Positions 1-9,081 of a stretch of DNA of 64,000 nucleotides are shown in pieces. Below the pieces are notes generated by a model, which ran no database searches, was not told the DNA's origin, and worked only from the letters and a program-made list of their open reading frames with translations. How positions within the stretch are numbered: the stretch's first letter is position 1; every line of letters starts with the position of its first letter. Origin of the DNA: Massilia forsythiae (GTDB taxonomy: Bacteria; Pseudomonadota; Gammaproteobacteria; Burkholderiales; Burkholderiaceae_D); assembly GCF_012849555.1 (NCBI RefSeq), contig NZ_CP051685.1, positions 992,001 to 1,056,000 on the forward strand, written 5' to 3'. Made by a program: the position numbers and the translations under genes.

Positions 1-2
1 AG

Positions 3-3000
3 ATCGCCATCAGCGCCTCGCTGCTCGGCTGCCTGGGCGTGGTGGTGGCGGCCGCCGTCATGGGCCGCGCGGTGCAGCAGGACGTCGAATACGAGACCCA
101 GCACTTCTTCTTCAGCGCGCCGATTTCCAAGCACGCCTACGTGTTCGGCCGCTTCCTGGGCGCGCTGGCGACGCTCGCGGTGGTGTTTTCCGCCATCCTG
201 ATCGGCAACCTGGCCGGCACCCTGTGGCCCGGCATCGACCCCGGCCGCCTGGGACCGCATTCGCTGGGCGCCTACCTGCGGCCCTATCTGTTCACGCTGC
301 TGCCCAACCTGTTCATCTTCGGCGCCCTGTTCTTCGTGCTGGCGGCGCTGACGCGGCGCATGCTGCCGGTGTACGTGTCGAGCGTGGTGATGATGATCGG
401 CTACGTGGTGGCGCCCTCGCTGGCGCGTGACCTCGACTACAAGACGCTGGCGGCGCTGATCGACCCGTTCGGCACCACCGCCCTGCTGCGCCTGACCGAA
501 TACTGGAGCATCGGCGAGCGCAACGCCACCCAGGTGCCTCTCGAAGGCGTGTTCCTGGTCAACCGCGTGGTGTGGTCGCTGTTCTCGCTGGTGGTGCTGG
601 CGCTGGGCTACTGGCGCTTTTCCTTCGTCGCCAATCCGTCCAACCGGCGCAGCCAGGCGCGCCACGGCAACGACGCGCCGCTGCCGCTGTCGCAGGCGGC
701 CCGCGATACCCGTGAAGCGCCCGACTTCGCGCCGCGCCACCTGGCGCGCCTGCTGGCGCGATCGACCTGGCTGAACCTGCGCGAGTCGGTCAAGAACGTG
801 TACTTCGCGGTGATCGCGCTGGCCGGCGTGCTGATGCTGGTGGCCAGTTCGCTGCAACTGGGCGCCATCTACGGCACCGCCACCTACCCGGTCACCTACA
901 TGATGCTGGAACTGGTGCGCGACGTCTTCTCCCTGTTCCTGCTGATCGTCACCATCCTGTACGCCGGCGAGCTGGTGTGGCGCGAGCGCGAGGCCAGGAT
1001 CGGCCTCATGATCGATGCGCTGCCGGTGCCGGACTGGCTGCCGCTGGCCGCCAAAACGCTGGCGCTGGTCGGCCTGCAGGCGGCGCTGCTGGTGCTGGCG
1101 CTGCTGTGCGGGATGGCGATCCAGCTGGCCCACGGCTACCTGGCGCTGGAGCCGGGCCTGTACCTGTCCACGCTGTTCGGCATCATGCTGCCGCGCTACG
1201 CGCTGCTGGCGGTGCTGGCGATCGCGGTGCACGCCGTCGTCAACCAGAAATACGTGGCGTATTTCCTGCTCGCGCTGTACTACGTCGCCAGCATCACCCT
1301 GGCCGGCTTCGGCCTCGACCATCCGCTGCTGCTGTACGGCGCCCTGCCCGACGTCACCTATTCGGCGATGAACGGCTTCGGCCATTACCTGGCGCTGCAG
1401 CGCGCCCTGCTGGCCTACTGGGGCGGCGCCGCCCTGATGCTGTGCGCCGTCGCGCTGGTGCTGTGGCCGCGCGGCGCCGGCGATGCCTGGCCGGCGCGCC
1501 TGCGCCAGGCCCGGCGGCGCCTGCGTCCGGGCGTGCTGGCCTGGTTCGGCGGCGGCGCCCTGCTGTTCAGCGCCAGCGGCGCCCTGCTGTGGTATAACCT
1601 CGACCATCTCGGCGCTTGGCAGGGCGCCTGGCGCAAGGACGCGCTGCGCGCCGGCTACGAGCAGCACTACCGCCGCTACGCCGGCCTGGCGCAGCCGCGC
1701 ATCGCCGACGTCGGCCTGCGCATCGACATCCATCCCGAGACGCGCACCCTGCAGGTGCACGGCAGCTACCAGCTGGAAAACCGCAGCGGGCGCCCCCTCA
1801 CCGACATCTTCCTGACCCAGCAGCCCGGCCCGGCGCTGGCGGCGCGCCTGTCGCGCCCGGCGCGCCTGCTGCTGGCCGACCGCGAGCGCGGCTTCTACCG
1901 TTACGCGCTGGCGGCGCCCTTGCTGCCGGGCGAGCGCCTGGCGCTGGCCTTCGACCTGCGCGACGCGCCCGACGGCGTCCTCGGCCTGGGACGCGAGACC
2001 GCGGTGGCCGGCAACGGCACCTTCTTCAGCAACGCGCTGCTGCCGCGCATCGGCTACCAGCCGCAGGCCGAACTGCGCGACGCGCGCGACCGCAAACGCC
2101 ACGGGCTGGCGCCGCGCGCGCCGCTGCCATCCGGCGACGATCCGCGCGCACGCGCCGACAATGCGATCGCCAACGACGCCGACCGCATCGGCTTCGACGC
2201 CGTGGTCAGCACCAGTGCGGACCAGACCGTGGTCGCGCCGGGAACGCTGGAACGCGAATGGATGGCCGGCGGACGGCGCCTGTTCCACTACCGCACCGAC
2301 AAGCCGATCCTGAATTTCTACACCTTCCAGTCGGCGCGCTACGAAGTGCGCCACGACCGCTGGCAGGACGTGACCATCGACGTCTATTACCACCCCGGCC
2401 ACGAGTTCAACGTCGAGCGCATGATCCGCGGCGCCAAGGCCGCGCTGGCCTACGGCACGAGCCATTTCGGCCCCTACCAGTACCGCGAGCTGCGCATCGC
2501 CGAGTTTCCGCGCTACGCCGCCTTCGCCCAGGCGGCGCCGGCCACGATCCCGTTTTCCGAAAGCGCCGGCTTCATCGCCCGCGTCGATCCGGACTCGCGC
2601 AAGGACATCGACTACCCGTTCTACGTGACCGCGCACGAGGTCGGGCACCAGTGGTGGGCGCACCAGCTGATCGGCGCCGATGCGCGCGGCGCCACCGTGC
2701 TGTCGGAAAGCTTGGCCGAATACACCGCGCTGATGACGATGAAGGCGGCGGTGGGGCCGGAGCGCATGCGCCGCTTCCTGCGCTACGACCTGGAACGCTA
2801 CCTGACGGGGCGCGCCATGGACAACCAGCAGGAACTGCCGCTGGCGCAGAACCAGGACCAGGCCTACATCCACTACTACAAGGGCAGCCTGGCGCTGTAC
2901 CTGCTGCAGGACCTGCTGGGCGAAGACGCGGTGAACGGCGTGCTGCGCGACCTGCTGCGCGAATACGGCGCCAAGGGCCCGCCCTACCCGGGGGTATCGG

Positions 3001-3425
3001 CGCTGGTGCAGCGCCTGCGCGCCGTCACGCCGCCCGACAAGGCCTACCTGATCGGTGACCTGTTCGACGCGGTGGTGCTGTACGAGAACCGCGCCGACAG
3101 CGCGCAGGCCGTGCGCCGGCCGGACGGCAGATACGAGGTCACGATCCGCGCCACCGCCGGCAAGGTGCGCGCGTCCGCGCCGGACGGCAAGGCGGGCGCG
3201 CAGTCGCCTGAAGAAGTGGCATTGCCGCTGGCGGACACGATCGAATTCGGGGTGGACGATGCCGACGGCAAGCCGCTGGCGCGCGAGCGGCGCCGCGTCA
3301 CGGCGCCCGGCCAGGTGGTTACGCTGGTGGTGAACGGACGCCCGGCGCGCGCCGGCATCGACCCCGACAACAAGCTGATTGACAGGAAACCCACAGACAA
3401 CATGCTGCCTGTCGACACACCTTGA
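3..3425 (+). CDS. ABC-2 type permease fused to M1-family zinc aminopeptidase (5' end outside window)
   Basis: The frame is open to the left edge, so the true start lies upstream. The first ~540 visible residues form two sets of hydrophobic segments typical of ABC-2 permease subunits, separated by a hydrophilic stretch near residue 210-245 (counting from the GTG at 39). The rest is a periplasmic-type M1 gluzincin domain. It carries HEVGHQWW at about residues 866-873 as the zinc site and a Glu in LSESLAEY about 20 residues later as the third ligand. Proteins of this fused form are annotated as 'ABC transporter permease/M1 family aminopeptidase' and usually follow an ATPase gene, which here would lie left of the window. 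The substrate is unknown. The peptidase may act on peptides at the outer face of the inner membrane; that is inference. Confidence 0.85.
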   Translation: MAISASLLGCLGVVVAAAVMGRAVQQDVEYETQHFFFSAPISKHAYVFGRFLGALATLAVVFSAILIGNLAGTLWPGIDPGRLGPHSLGAYLRPYLFTLLPNLFIFGALFFVLAALTRRMLPVYVSSVVMMIGYVVAPSLARDLDYKTLAALIDPFGTTALLRLTEYWSIGERNATQVPLEGVFLVNRVVWSLFSLVVLALGYWRFSFVANPSNRRSQARHGNDAPLPLSQAARDTREAPDFAPRHLARLLARSTWLNLRESVKNVYFAVIALAGVLMLVASSLQLGAIYGTATYPVTYMMLELVRDVFSLFLLIVTILYAGELVWREREARIGLMIDALPVPDWLPLAAKTLALVGLQAALLVLALLCGMAIQLAHGYLALEPGLYLSTLFGIMLPRYALLAVLAIAVHAVVNQKYVAYFLLALYYVASITLAGFGLDHPLLLYGALPDVTYSAMNGFGHYLALQRALLAYWGGAALMLCAVALVLWPRGAGDAWPARLRQARRRLRPGVLAWFGGGALLFSASGALLWYNLDHLGAWQGAWRKDALRAGYEQHYRRYAGLAQPRIADVGLRIDIHPETRTLQVHGSYQLENRSGRPLTDIFLTQQPGPALAARLSRPARLLLADRERGFYRYALAAPLLPGERLALAFDLRDAPDGVLGLGRETAVAGNGTFFSNALLPRIGYQPQAELRDARDRKRHGLAPRAPLPSGDDPRARADNAIANDADRIGFDAVVSTSADQTVVAPGTLEREWMAGGRRLFHYRTDKPILNFYTFQSARYEVRHDRWQDVTIDVYYHPGHEFNVERMIRGAKAALAYGTSHFGPYQYRELRIAEFPRYAAFAQAAPATIPFSESAGFIARVDPDSRKDIDYPFYVTAHEVGHQWWAHQLIGADARGATVLSESLAEYTALMTMKAAVGPERMRRFLRYDLERYLTGRAMDNQQELPLAQNQDQAYIHYYKGSLALYLLQDLLGEDAVNGVLRDLLREYGAKGPPYPGVSALVQRLRAVTPPDKAYLIGDLFDAVVLYENRADSAQAVRRPDGRYEVTIRATAGKVRASAPDGKAGAQSPEEVALPLADTIEFGVDDADGKPLARERRRVTAPGQVVTLVVNGRPARAGIDPDNKLIDRKPTDNMLPVDTP

Positions 3426-3455
3426 AGATCACGTTATCATTCGGCCATATTTCCC

Positions 3456-3463
3456 AGAAGGAG
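3456..3463 (+). promoter_or_regulatory. Shine-Dalgarno AGAAGGAG deciding the start of the antitoxin-like gene
   Basis: AGAAGGAG lies 6 nt before the ATG at 3470. This makes that ATG a better start than the upstream in-frame TTG at 3422, which overlaps the stop of the peptidase gene. Confidence 0.7.
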
Positions 3464-3469
3464 CATTTC

Positions 3470-3667
3470 ATGCCGAACGTCGCCGAACTGGCCGCACAGA
3501 TCCAGCAGCTGACCGCTACTGAAAAGCACGAGTTGCTGTGCCAGGTATTCACCGACAGCGACGAGCCGGAACAGGATGCCGACGAAGTCTGGCGCGCCGA
3601 AATCGTCAAGCGCGTCAAGGCCATCCACAACGGCGAGGCCGCCCTGCGCGCGCTGCAGGAAGACTGA
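3470..3667 (+). CDS. orphan addiction-module antitoxin-like protein (Unstab_antitox family type)
   Basis: The product is 65 residues. The pattern is an N-terminal helix with LTATEKHELL, an acidic middle (DSDEPEQDADEVW), then WRAEIVKRVKAIHNGEA near the end. This matches the short 'putative addiction module component' family (TIGR02574/Unstab_antitox), in which members carry E/W..EI.RR...I..GE. In that family a RelE/ParE-like toxin normally follows directly. Here a terminator and repeats follow and no toxin reading frame is visible within 500 bp, so the gene looks solitary. The start is set by a good ribosome binding site. It lies 44 bp after the peptidase stop and could be co-transcribed with it. 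The family call is from pattern memory. Confidence 0.65.
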   Translation: MPNVAELAAQIQQLTATEKHELLCQVFTDSDEPEQDADEVWRAEIVKRVKAIHNGEAALRALQED

Positions 3668-3703
3668 GCTTCACCAGTACTTGCCGCCTGTGCGCGGCGC
3701 ATG

Positions 3704-3741
3704 AAAAAACCGCGACGCCGAAAGGCGATCGCGGTTTTTTT
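3704..3741 (+). terminator. Rho-independent terminator, potentially bidirectional
   Basis: AAAAAACCGCGA/CGCC pairs with GGCG/TCGCGGTTTTTT around a GAAA tetraloop, with one bulged base. A T-run follows on the plus strand and an A-run precedes it, so it could work in both directions. It lies 37 bp after the antitoxin-like gene. Confidence 0.85.
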
Positions 3742-3750
3742 GTGGGCAAG

Positions 3751-3785
3751 GGTCAGAGCCCGGTTCATTCGTTCGGGCTCTGACC
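3751..3785. repeat. 12-bp inverted repeat GGTCAGAGCCCG...CGGGCTCTGACC
   Basis: There are perfect 12-bp arms with an 11-nt loop directly after the terminator. No T-run follows. It looks like a dispersed intergenic palindrome rather than a terminator. No second copy was seen in the window. Confidence 0.7.
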
Positions 3786-3840
3786 CCGGTATTGCCGACC
3801 CGGTGTTAAGCCACAGCTTGTTCAACCCCGCAGCCCATGC

Positions 3841-3868
3841 CGTCGTCCCCGCGCAGGCGGGGACCCAT
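3841..3868 (+). repeat. REP-like palindrome, copy A
   Basis: This 28-nt unit starts CGTCGTCCCC and ends GGGGACCCAT. Its core is CCCCGC-GCAG-GCGGGG. It is identical over 28 nt to the copy at 23247-23274 and lies opposite the interrupted copy reconstituted from 3940-3957 plus 4199-4208. Confidence 0.85.
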
Positions 3869-4003
3869 GCAGCGTGTCAGGAGTCGGGATTCTTGAAGTA
3901 CCCGGGACGCTCTCGAGCTACAGGATTCCGTTGCCCGGTATGGGTCCCCGCCTGCGCGCATTACTGTCCAAGATAATCGTTATCTCTGCTTAAACCCGTA
4001 GCT

Positions 4004-4039
4004 CGTCGTCCCCGCGCACGCGGGGACCCATACTGAGCA
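4004..4039 (+). repeat. REP-like palindrome, copy C, with paired flank
   Basis: The 28-nt unit (4004-4031) has core CCCCGC-GCAC-GCGGGG. Its right flank ACTGAGCA extends pairing with the mirror flank of copy D: GGGGACCCATACTGAGCA against the complement of TGCTCAGCATGGGTCCCC matches at 17 of 18. Confidence 0.8.
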
Positions 4040-4094
4040 ACAGAATTCATTACCATTGAAGCAACTGGAATATTTCAGAAATACCAACTGTGGA

Positions 4095-4130
4095 TGCTCA
4101 GCATGGGTCCCCGCCTTCGCGGGGAGTCGT
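4095..4130 (-). repeat. REP-like palindrome, copy D, with paired flank
   Basis: Mirror partner of copy C inside the insertion. The unit 4103-4130 has core CCCCGC-CTTC-GCGGGG. With copy C it makes a BIME-like inverted pair separated by 55 bp. Confidence 0.8.
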
Positions 4131-4211
4131 TTCAGGCAGTGCCTGGAACGACGGTCTTTAGGCCAGCAATACTATCTTGGACAGTAGTGCGCCTGCGCAG
4201 GGACGACGCGG

Positions 4212-6893
4212 TCAAGCGCGCTTGGCGGGCGCCTTCCTGGCTGCCGCCTTGACGGCGGCCGTCTTGGTCGCAGCCGTCTTGGCCACGGTCTTGGTTGCAG
4301 CCGTCTTCGTTACCGCCGTCTTGGTCGCCACCTTGCGCGCCGCGGTCTTGGTCGCCACCGCGGTATCGCCGCCCTCGTCGGCGCCGTCGGCCGCAGCCGC
4401 CTTGCCCTTCGCCCCCGGCTTGGCCTTGCGCTCCTCGAACTCGAAGCTGATCTTGCCGTCCTTGCCGCGCACCAGGAAGGCCTTGAACGGACGGCGCGTG
4501 CGCTGCGACACGAAGCCCGGCAGCAGGTCGGTCTTGCCGTCGTTGAGCAGCTTGGCCATCTGCTCGGGCAGGATTTCCTGCTGCAGGATGATGCGGCCGC
4601 TGCGGAAGTCGCAGGTCTTCGGTTTCGCCACGCTGTGCTCGCACACATAGGCCAGCGCCATCTCGTACACGCCGCCGGCGCACTTCGGGCACGGTCCCAG
4701 CGCGGTCTGGCCACTGAAGTCGACACCCTCGCCGTCTTCTCCCTCGTCCTGGTCCTGGCCGAAGTCGAATTCCAGCTTGTAGTTGTGGATCTCCTCGTCG
4801 CGCGCGATGCGCAGGATGGCCGCGAACGGACGCCCCATCTTCGAGCGGAAGCCCTGCAGCGGGCCGATGGTGCGGTTCTGCAGCAATTCCTCGACCTCGG
4901 CGATCTCGAACTGGCGTCCGCCCGGCACCTTGGTCATCGAGAACTCGCACTTGGTGCAGGCGAAGCGGCGGTAGTTTTCCTTGACCACGCCGCCGCAGTT
5001 CGGGCACGGCGTGACCAGGGTCGCGTACTCGCCCGGCACGGTCTCGTTATCGTATTCCTTGGCGCGCTTGACGATGATCTGGGTCATCTGCTCGATCTCG
5101 CGCATGAATTCCTCGCGCGAGATGTTGCCCTTTTCCATCTGCGACAGCTTGTATTCCCACTCGCCGGTCAGTTCCGGCGCGGTCAGCTCGTTCACGCCGA
5201 GGCCGCGCAGCAAGGTCATCAGCTGGAACGCCTTGGCGGTCGGGATCATCTCGCGTCCCTCGCGCAGCAGGTATTTTTCGTTCAACAAGCCTTCGATGAT
5301 CGCGGCGCGCGTGGCCGGGGTACCGAGGCCCTTGCCGGCCATGGCGTCGCGCAGTTCGTCGGAGTCGATCAGCTTGCCGGCGCCTTCCATGGCCGACAGC
5401 AGCGTCGCCTCGTTGTAGCGCGCCGGCGGCTTGGTCACCAGCGCGTTCGGCGTGACCTTGTCGGTGCTGACCTGCTCGCCCTTGGCCACCGGCACCAGGC
5501 TGGCGCCGTCCTTGTCGTCGCCGGTGGTGTCCTTACCGTAGATCGCCAGCCAGCCGGGGTTGGTCATCACCTTGCCCTCGGTCTTGAACTGGTGGCCGAC
5601 GACCTCGGTGAAGCGGGTCGTCACCAGGAACTCGGCGGCCGGGAAGAACACCGCCATGAAGCGGCGCGTGACCAGGTCGTACAGCTTCTGTTCCGGCTCG
5701 GACAGATTCTTCGGCGCCACGCCGGTCGGGATGATCGCGAAGTGGTCCGAGATCTTGCTGTTGTCGAAGATGCGTTTATTCGGCTTGACCCAGCCCTTGT
5801 CCAGGATCTGCTTGGCGAACTGGTGGTAGTTCGGGTTTTCCTTCAGCACCTCGAGCGTGTTCTTGACCGTACCGATATAGTCTTCCGGCAAAGCGCGTGC
5901 GTCGGTACGCGGGTAGGTCAGCACCTTGTGCTTTTCGTACAGCGCCTGCGCCAGGCCCAGGGTGTTCTTGGCCGAGAAGCCGAAGCGGCCGTTGGCGTCG
6001 CGCTGCAGCGAAGTCAGGTCGAACAGCGCCGGCGCCATCGAGGTCGTCGGCTTCGATTCCTCGGTGACTTTGCCAGGCTGGCCCAGGCAGGCGGCGACGA
6101 TGGCTTCGGCATCGGCGCGGTTCCACAGGCGCTCGGCGCGCTTTTCCGGATCGTTCTCGTCCTTCTTGAATTTGGTGTCGAGCCAGCGGCCTTCGTAGCT
6201 GCCGGCGGCGGCGCCGAATTCGGCGCGCACTTCCCAATAGTCGCGCGCCACGAACTTCTTGATCTTTTCCTCGCGCTCGACCACGATCGACAGCGTCGGC
6301 GTCTGCACCCGGCCCACGGTGGTCAAATAAAAGCCGCCCTCCTTCGAGTTGAAGGCGGTCATGGCGCGGGTGCCGTTGATGCCGATCAGCCAATCGGCTT
6401 CCGAGCGGCAGCGCGCCGCGTCGGCCAGCGGCAGCATGTCCTGGTCGCTGCGCAGGTGCGTGAAACCGTCGCGGATCGCGTTCGGCGTCATCGACTGCAG
6501 CCACAGGCGCTTGACCGATTGCTTGGCCTTGGCGTTCTGGGCGATCAGGCGGAAGATCAGTTCGCCTTCGCGTCCGGCGTCGCATGCGTTGATCAGGGTG
6601 GTGACATCCTTGCGCTTGATCAGCTTGTTCAACACCTTGAGACGCGATTCGGTCTTGGCGATCGGGTTCAGCGCGAAGTACGGCGGAATCATCGGCAGGT
6701 GGGTGAAGCTCCACTTGCCGCGCTTGACGTCGTATTCCTCGGGCACCGCGATTTCCAGCAGGTGGCCGACGGCGGACGACAGCACGTACTGGTCGGATTC
6801 GAAATACTCATCGTGCTTGGTAAAGCCGCCGAGCGCCTTGGCGATATCGTTCGCCACGGAAGGCTTTTCGGCAATGATGAGGGCTTTGGTCAT
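4212..6893 (-). CDS. topB: DNA topoisomerase III, with histone H1-like C-terminal tail
   Basis: The product is 893 residues. It is a type IA topoisomerase that relaxes and decatenates DNA through a 5'-phosphotyrosine link. TOPRIM residues are visible at the N-terminus (MTKALIIAEKPS, with E9) and in DAGREGE (105-111). The active Tyr lies in LTYPRTDA at about residue 327, close to the E. coli TopB position. Two cysteine-rich zinc modules follow (CPNCGG...CTKCEF and CPKCAGG...CDF). The last ~75 residues are a Lys/Ala/Thr tail of ATKTA-type repeats ending RKAPAKRA, a likely nonspecific DNA-binding extension. The start is the ATG before TKALIIAEKPS; the frame continues upstream but that stretch has no family similarity. 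The stop is 4 bp from the REP remnant. Confidence 0.95.
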   Translation of the reverse strand: MTKALIIAEKPSVANDIAKALGGFTKHDEYFESDQYVLSSAVGHLLEIAVPEEYDVKRGKWSFTHLPMIPPYFALNPIAKTESRLKVLNKLIKRKDVTTLINACDAGREGELIFRLIAQNAKAKQSVKRLWLQSMTPNAIRDGFTHLRSDQDMLPLADAARCRSEADWLIGINGTRAMTAFNSKEGGFYLTTVGRVQTPTLSIVVEREEKIKKFVARDYWEVRAEFGAAAGSYEGRWLDTKFKKDENDPEKRAERLWNRADAEAIVAACLGQPGKVTEESKPTTSMAPALFDLTSLQRDANGRFGFSAKNTLGLAQALYEKHKVLTYPRTDARALPEDYIGTVKNTLEVLKENPNYHQFAKQILDKGWVKPNKRIFDNSKISDHFAIIPTGVAPKNLSEPEQKLYDLVTRRFMAVFFPAAEFLVTTRFTEVVGHQFKTEGKVMTNPGWLAIYGKDTTGDDKDGASLVPVAKGEQVSTDKVTPNALVTKPPARYNEATLLSAMEGAGKLIDSDELRDAMAGKGLGTPATRAAIIEGLLNEKYLLREGREMIPTAKAFQLMTLLRGLGVNELTAPELTGEWEYKLSQMEKGNISREEFMREIEQMTQIIVKRAKEYDNETVPGEYATLVTPCPNCGGVVKENYRRFACTKCEFSMTKVPGGRQFEIAEVEELLQNRTIGPLQGFRSKMGRPFAAILRIARDEEIHNYKLEFDFGQDQDEGEDGEGVDFSGQTALGPCPKCAGGVYEMALAYVCEHSVAKPKTCDFRSGRIILQQEILPEQMAKLLNDGKTDLLPGFVSQRTRRPFKAFLVRGKDGKISFEFEERKAKPGAKGKAAAADGADEGGDTAVATKTAARKVATKTAVTKTAATKTVAKTAATKTAAVKAAARKAPAKRA

Positions 6894-6988
6894 ATGGTTT
6901 TCTCTACGTGATCGATTGGCCCGGCGCGCTTCATCATGAGGCGGCCACACGGGAGCCGGTGCCGTTGATAGCTTATTGGTAACAATTG

Positions 6989-7032
6989 GCGGAGTGCGGC
7001 CAATGATAAGCGGGTTGCCGCGCACTCCGCAA
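6989..7032 (-). promoter_or_regulatory. candidate topB promoter flanked by a 10-bp inverted repeat
   Basis: On the minus strand a -35-like TTGCGG (7027-7032) and a -10-like TATCAT (7003-7008) are 18 bp apart. GCGGAGTGCG (6989-6998) and CGCACTCCGC (7021-7030) are perfect inverted arms. One overlaps the -35 and the other lies just after the -10. This could be an operator or an mRNA hairpin; neither is proven. Confidence 0.4.
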
Positions 7033-7110
7033 GTGCGCCGTATGTGGGTGATCTCCCTGGCAACATCAAGACAGCCTATTGAAAAATACGCTTGATCTTT
7101 CTGCATTGCA

Positions 7111-7136
7111 AGAAAAAACGGAGCCGCAGCTCCGTT
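7111..7136 (-). terminator. Rho-independent terminator of the smg/dprA transcript
   Basis: AACGGAGC (7117-7124), loop CGCA, GCTCCGTT (7129-7136). On the minus strand it is followed by a run of six T. It lies 25 bp downstream of the smg stop. Confidence 0.85.
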
Positions 7137-7160
7137 CTTGTCACGACAAATGTGTCTCGG

Positions 7161-7625
7161 TCAGTGCAGCAGGCGCGGCTCGGCATCCTCGTCGTCCGAC
7201 CCGAACAGGTCGTCGAACATCAGCGCATCCGGCTCCTTGCCCTGGCTCCACAGCAGCATCAGCACGATGATCTTCAGCTTGCCCAGCGTGACCGGCGCCT
7301 CGTCCAGCGCCAGCGCGCGCTCGATGACGATCTCGCGCTGCGAGGCGCTGAGCAGGCCGGCCAGTTCCAGGAACTGGATGAAGCCGACGGCGGCGCTGCC
7401 GAGTGTGTCGACTTCCTGGGCGATATAAAAACGGGTGCCGCTCGACTCGAGCGCGGGATCGACGGCGCTGGCCATTTCGGTCAGTCCGTTGAGCCAGTCC
7501 AAGGCCTCGGTAATCTCGACATCGTCGAAACCGACAGCGGACAGCTTGCGTGCCAGGGCTGCCGGCTCGGGGCAGGCGTCGGGACGATAATACGTCTCGT
7601 AGAGGTAGACTAGGATGTCGAACAT
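7161..7625 (-). CDS. smg: Smg family protein (DUF494)
   Basis: The product is 154 residues starting [13 protein letters not shown], the conserved N-terminus of the Smg/DUF494 family. That family is found beside dprA (smf) in many proteobacteria. It is acidic and leucine-rich throughout, with a C-terminus ending [10 protein letters not shown]. Its molecular role is not settled. The chosen ATG matches the family start; the frame extends 16 codons further upstream without similarity. It is downstream of dprA on the same strand with 96 bp between, and the two probably share a transcript ending at 7111-7136. Confidence 0.9.
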   Translation of the reverse strand: MFDILVYLYETYYRPDACPEPAALARKLSAVGFDDVEITEALDWLNGLTEMASAVDPALESSGTRFYIAQEVDTLGSAAVGFIQFLELAGLLSASQREIVIERALALDEAPVTLGKLKIIVLMLLWSQGKEPDALMFDDLFGSDDEDAEPRLLH

Positions 7626-7721
7626 GGTGACGCTACTGTAGCAGCTAAGCTTCCCGGGGCACAAGTGTGGCACGTGCTCAGTTTCCCAAAGGGAAATATC
7701 AGCGTTGTTTATCGGCCTTGT

Positions 7722-9074
7722 TCACTTTACTACGCGCTGAATGACACCGCCCGGCAGGCGCTCGATCAAGCCCGCCAGTTCCAGCAGCAACAGCTTGCCG
7801 CTGAGTTCTCCGGCGCTGCCGCCGACCGCCGCCAGCAGGACGTCCGGCTCGACCGGATCGTGGCCGAGCGCGGCCAGCAGCGCGGCATCGCATCCAGGCA
7901 AGCAGCCCGGCAAGCCGGCCACCTCGGCCGACGCGTCGGCAAGACACCGTTCCTGCGCCGGCGCCGTGGGCGCTCGCCGTGTCCTTGGCGCGGGCGGCGC
8001 CGTACTCGCCGCCGGCAAGCCGGACGCTGCTGCGGCTGTAGGCGATGCCGCTCCAGAAGCCGTCTCGCCCTCCGGCGGCGCCAGCGCCGCCAGCCCCTGC
8101 GCCACCAGCGGCGACAGCGCCATCGCTTCCAGCACGTCGGCGGCGCCATCGACCAGCTTGGCGCCTTCGCGGATCAGGATGTGGCAGCCCTTGGACAGCG
8201 CGGCGTGGATCGATCCGGGAATGGCGAACACGTCGCGCCCGTGCTCGGCGGCCTGGCGCGCCGTGATCAGCGAGCCGGATTGCACGGCGGCCTCGACCAC
8301 CAGCACGCCGGCGCACAATCCGCTGATGATGCGGTTACGCTTGGGAAAATTACTCGGCAGTGGCGGCGTGCCGACCGGGTATTCGCTGACGATGCAGCCT
8401 TCCTCGGCGATGCGTTCCCACAAGCCGCGGTTGCGCGCCGGGTAGACCAGGTCGGGGCCGGTGCCGACCACGGCGACGGTGCCACCGCGCCGGCGCAGCG
8501 CGCCTTCGTGGGCGGCGGCATCGATGCCCAGCGCCAGGCCGGACACGATCGTCATGCCGGCGTCGGACAGCGCCTCGGCGAACGCCGACGCATTGGCCTT
8601 GCCCTGCACGCTGGCATTGCGGCTGCCGACGATGGCCAGGCCGGGCATCGCCAGCAATTCCACATGTCCATTTATATATAGTAGCAACGGCGGATCGGGA
8701 ATCTGCGCCAGCCATGCCGGGTAGCCGGGCTGGCCCAGCGCCAGCACGCGGCGCCCAGACTGATCGATATGGCCTGGCTGGTCGAGCCAGCGCAAGGTGG
8801 CCTCCAGCAGGCGCGCGCCGTCGGGCGTCATCGGCTGCAGCAGGGAACGCGCCTGCGCCGGGCTGACGTGCGCCGCCAGCGCCGCGCGGTCGGCCCGGAA
8901 AATGGCTTCCGGATCGCCGAAGGCGGCCAGCAGGGCGGTGGCGGCGCGCGGTCCGATGCCGTGGCTGCGCTCCAGGCGCAGCCACGCCGCCAGCCGCGCC
9001 GGGGTCAAGGCCACGGCCGAGGCCGAAGTCGTGGCCGGGACTGTTGCCGGCGAAAGGGAATCCGTGTCCTGCAC
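7722..9074 (-). CDS. dprA: DNA-processing protein DprA (Smf)
   Basis: The product is 450 residues. DprA binds incoming single-stranded DNA and loads RecA during natural transformation. An N-terminal helix-hairpin region (LRLERSHGIGPRAATALL, about 31-49) is followed by the Rossmann domain. That domain shows GLAIVGSRNAS at about 145-155, VSGLALGIDAAAH, a GTGPDLVYPARN loop and LITARQAAEHGRDVFAIPG. The C-terminal part has an Ala/Pro-rich linker (about 330-375) and a DprA winged-helix-like segment ending LLELAGLIERLPGGVIQRV. All core motifs are intact. The stop lies 96 bp before smg, and the start is 7 bp from the LysM protein stop. Confidence 0.95.
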   Translation of the reverse strand: MQDTDSLSPATVPATTSASAVALTPARLAAWLRLERSHGIGPRAATALLAAFGDPEAIFRADRAALAAHVSPAQARSLLQPMTPDGARLLEATLRWLDQPGHIDQSGRRVLALGQPGYPAWLAQIPDPPLLLYINGHVELLAMPGLAIVGSRNASVQGKANASAFAEALSDAGMTIVSGLALGIDAAAHEGALRRRGGTVAVVGTGPDLVYPARNRGLWERIAEEGCIVSEYPVGTPPLPSNFPKRNRIISGLCAGVLVVEAAVQSGSLITARQAAEHGRDVFAIPGSIHAALSKGCHILIREGAKLVDGAADVLEAMALSPLVAQGLAALAPPEGETASGAASPTAAAASGLPAASTAPPAPRTRRAPTAPAQERCLADASAEVAGLPGCLPGCDAALLAALGHDPVEPDVLLAAVGGSAGELSGKLLLLELAGLIERLPGGVIQRVVK

Positions 9075-9081
9075 GGCAAGA

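Larger units (their letters stand above)
3958..4190. mobile_element. MITE-like insertion (233 bp) with 20-bp terminal inverted repeats and 8-bp direct repeats
   Basis: The left end reads GCATTACTGTCCAAGATAAT (3958-3977). The reverse complement of the right end reads GCACTACTGTCCAAGATAGT (4190 back to 4171). These match at 18 of 20 positions, 14 of them contiguous. The element is flanked by the octamer GCCTGCGC on both sides and interrupts a REP palindrome. It encodes no plausible protein, but it carries its own inverted pair of REP units (4004-4031 and 4103-4130). A non-autonomous transposon derivative is the simplest reading. I cannot assign the parent IS family; an 8-bp duplication fits several. 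Confidence 0.7.
3940..4208 (-). repeat. REP-like palindrome, copy B, split by an insertion
   Basis: The left half is 3940-3957 (ATGGGTCCCCGCCTGCGC) and the right half is 4199-4208 (AGGGACGACG). Joined, they make a 28-nt unit that differs from the reverse complement of copy A by one base. The octamer GCCTGCGC occurs on both sides of the intervening 233 bp (3950-3957 and 4191-4198), as expected for a target-site duplication. Confidence 0.75.
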
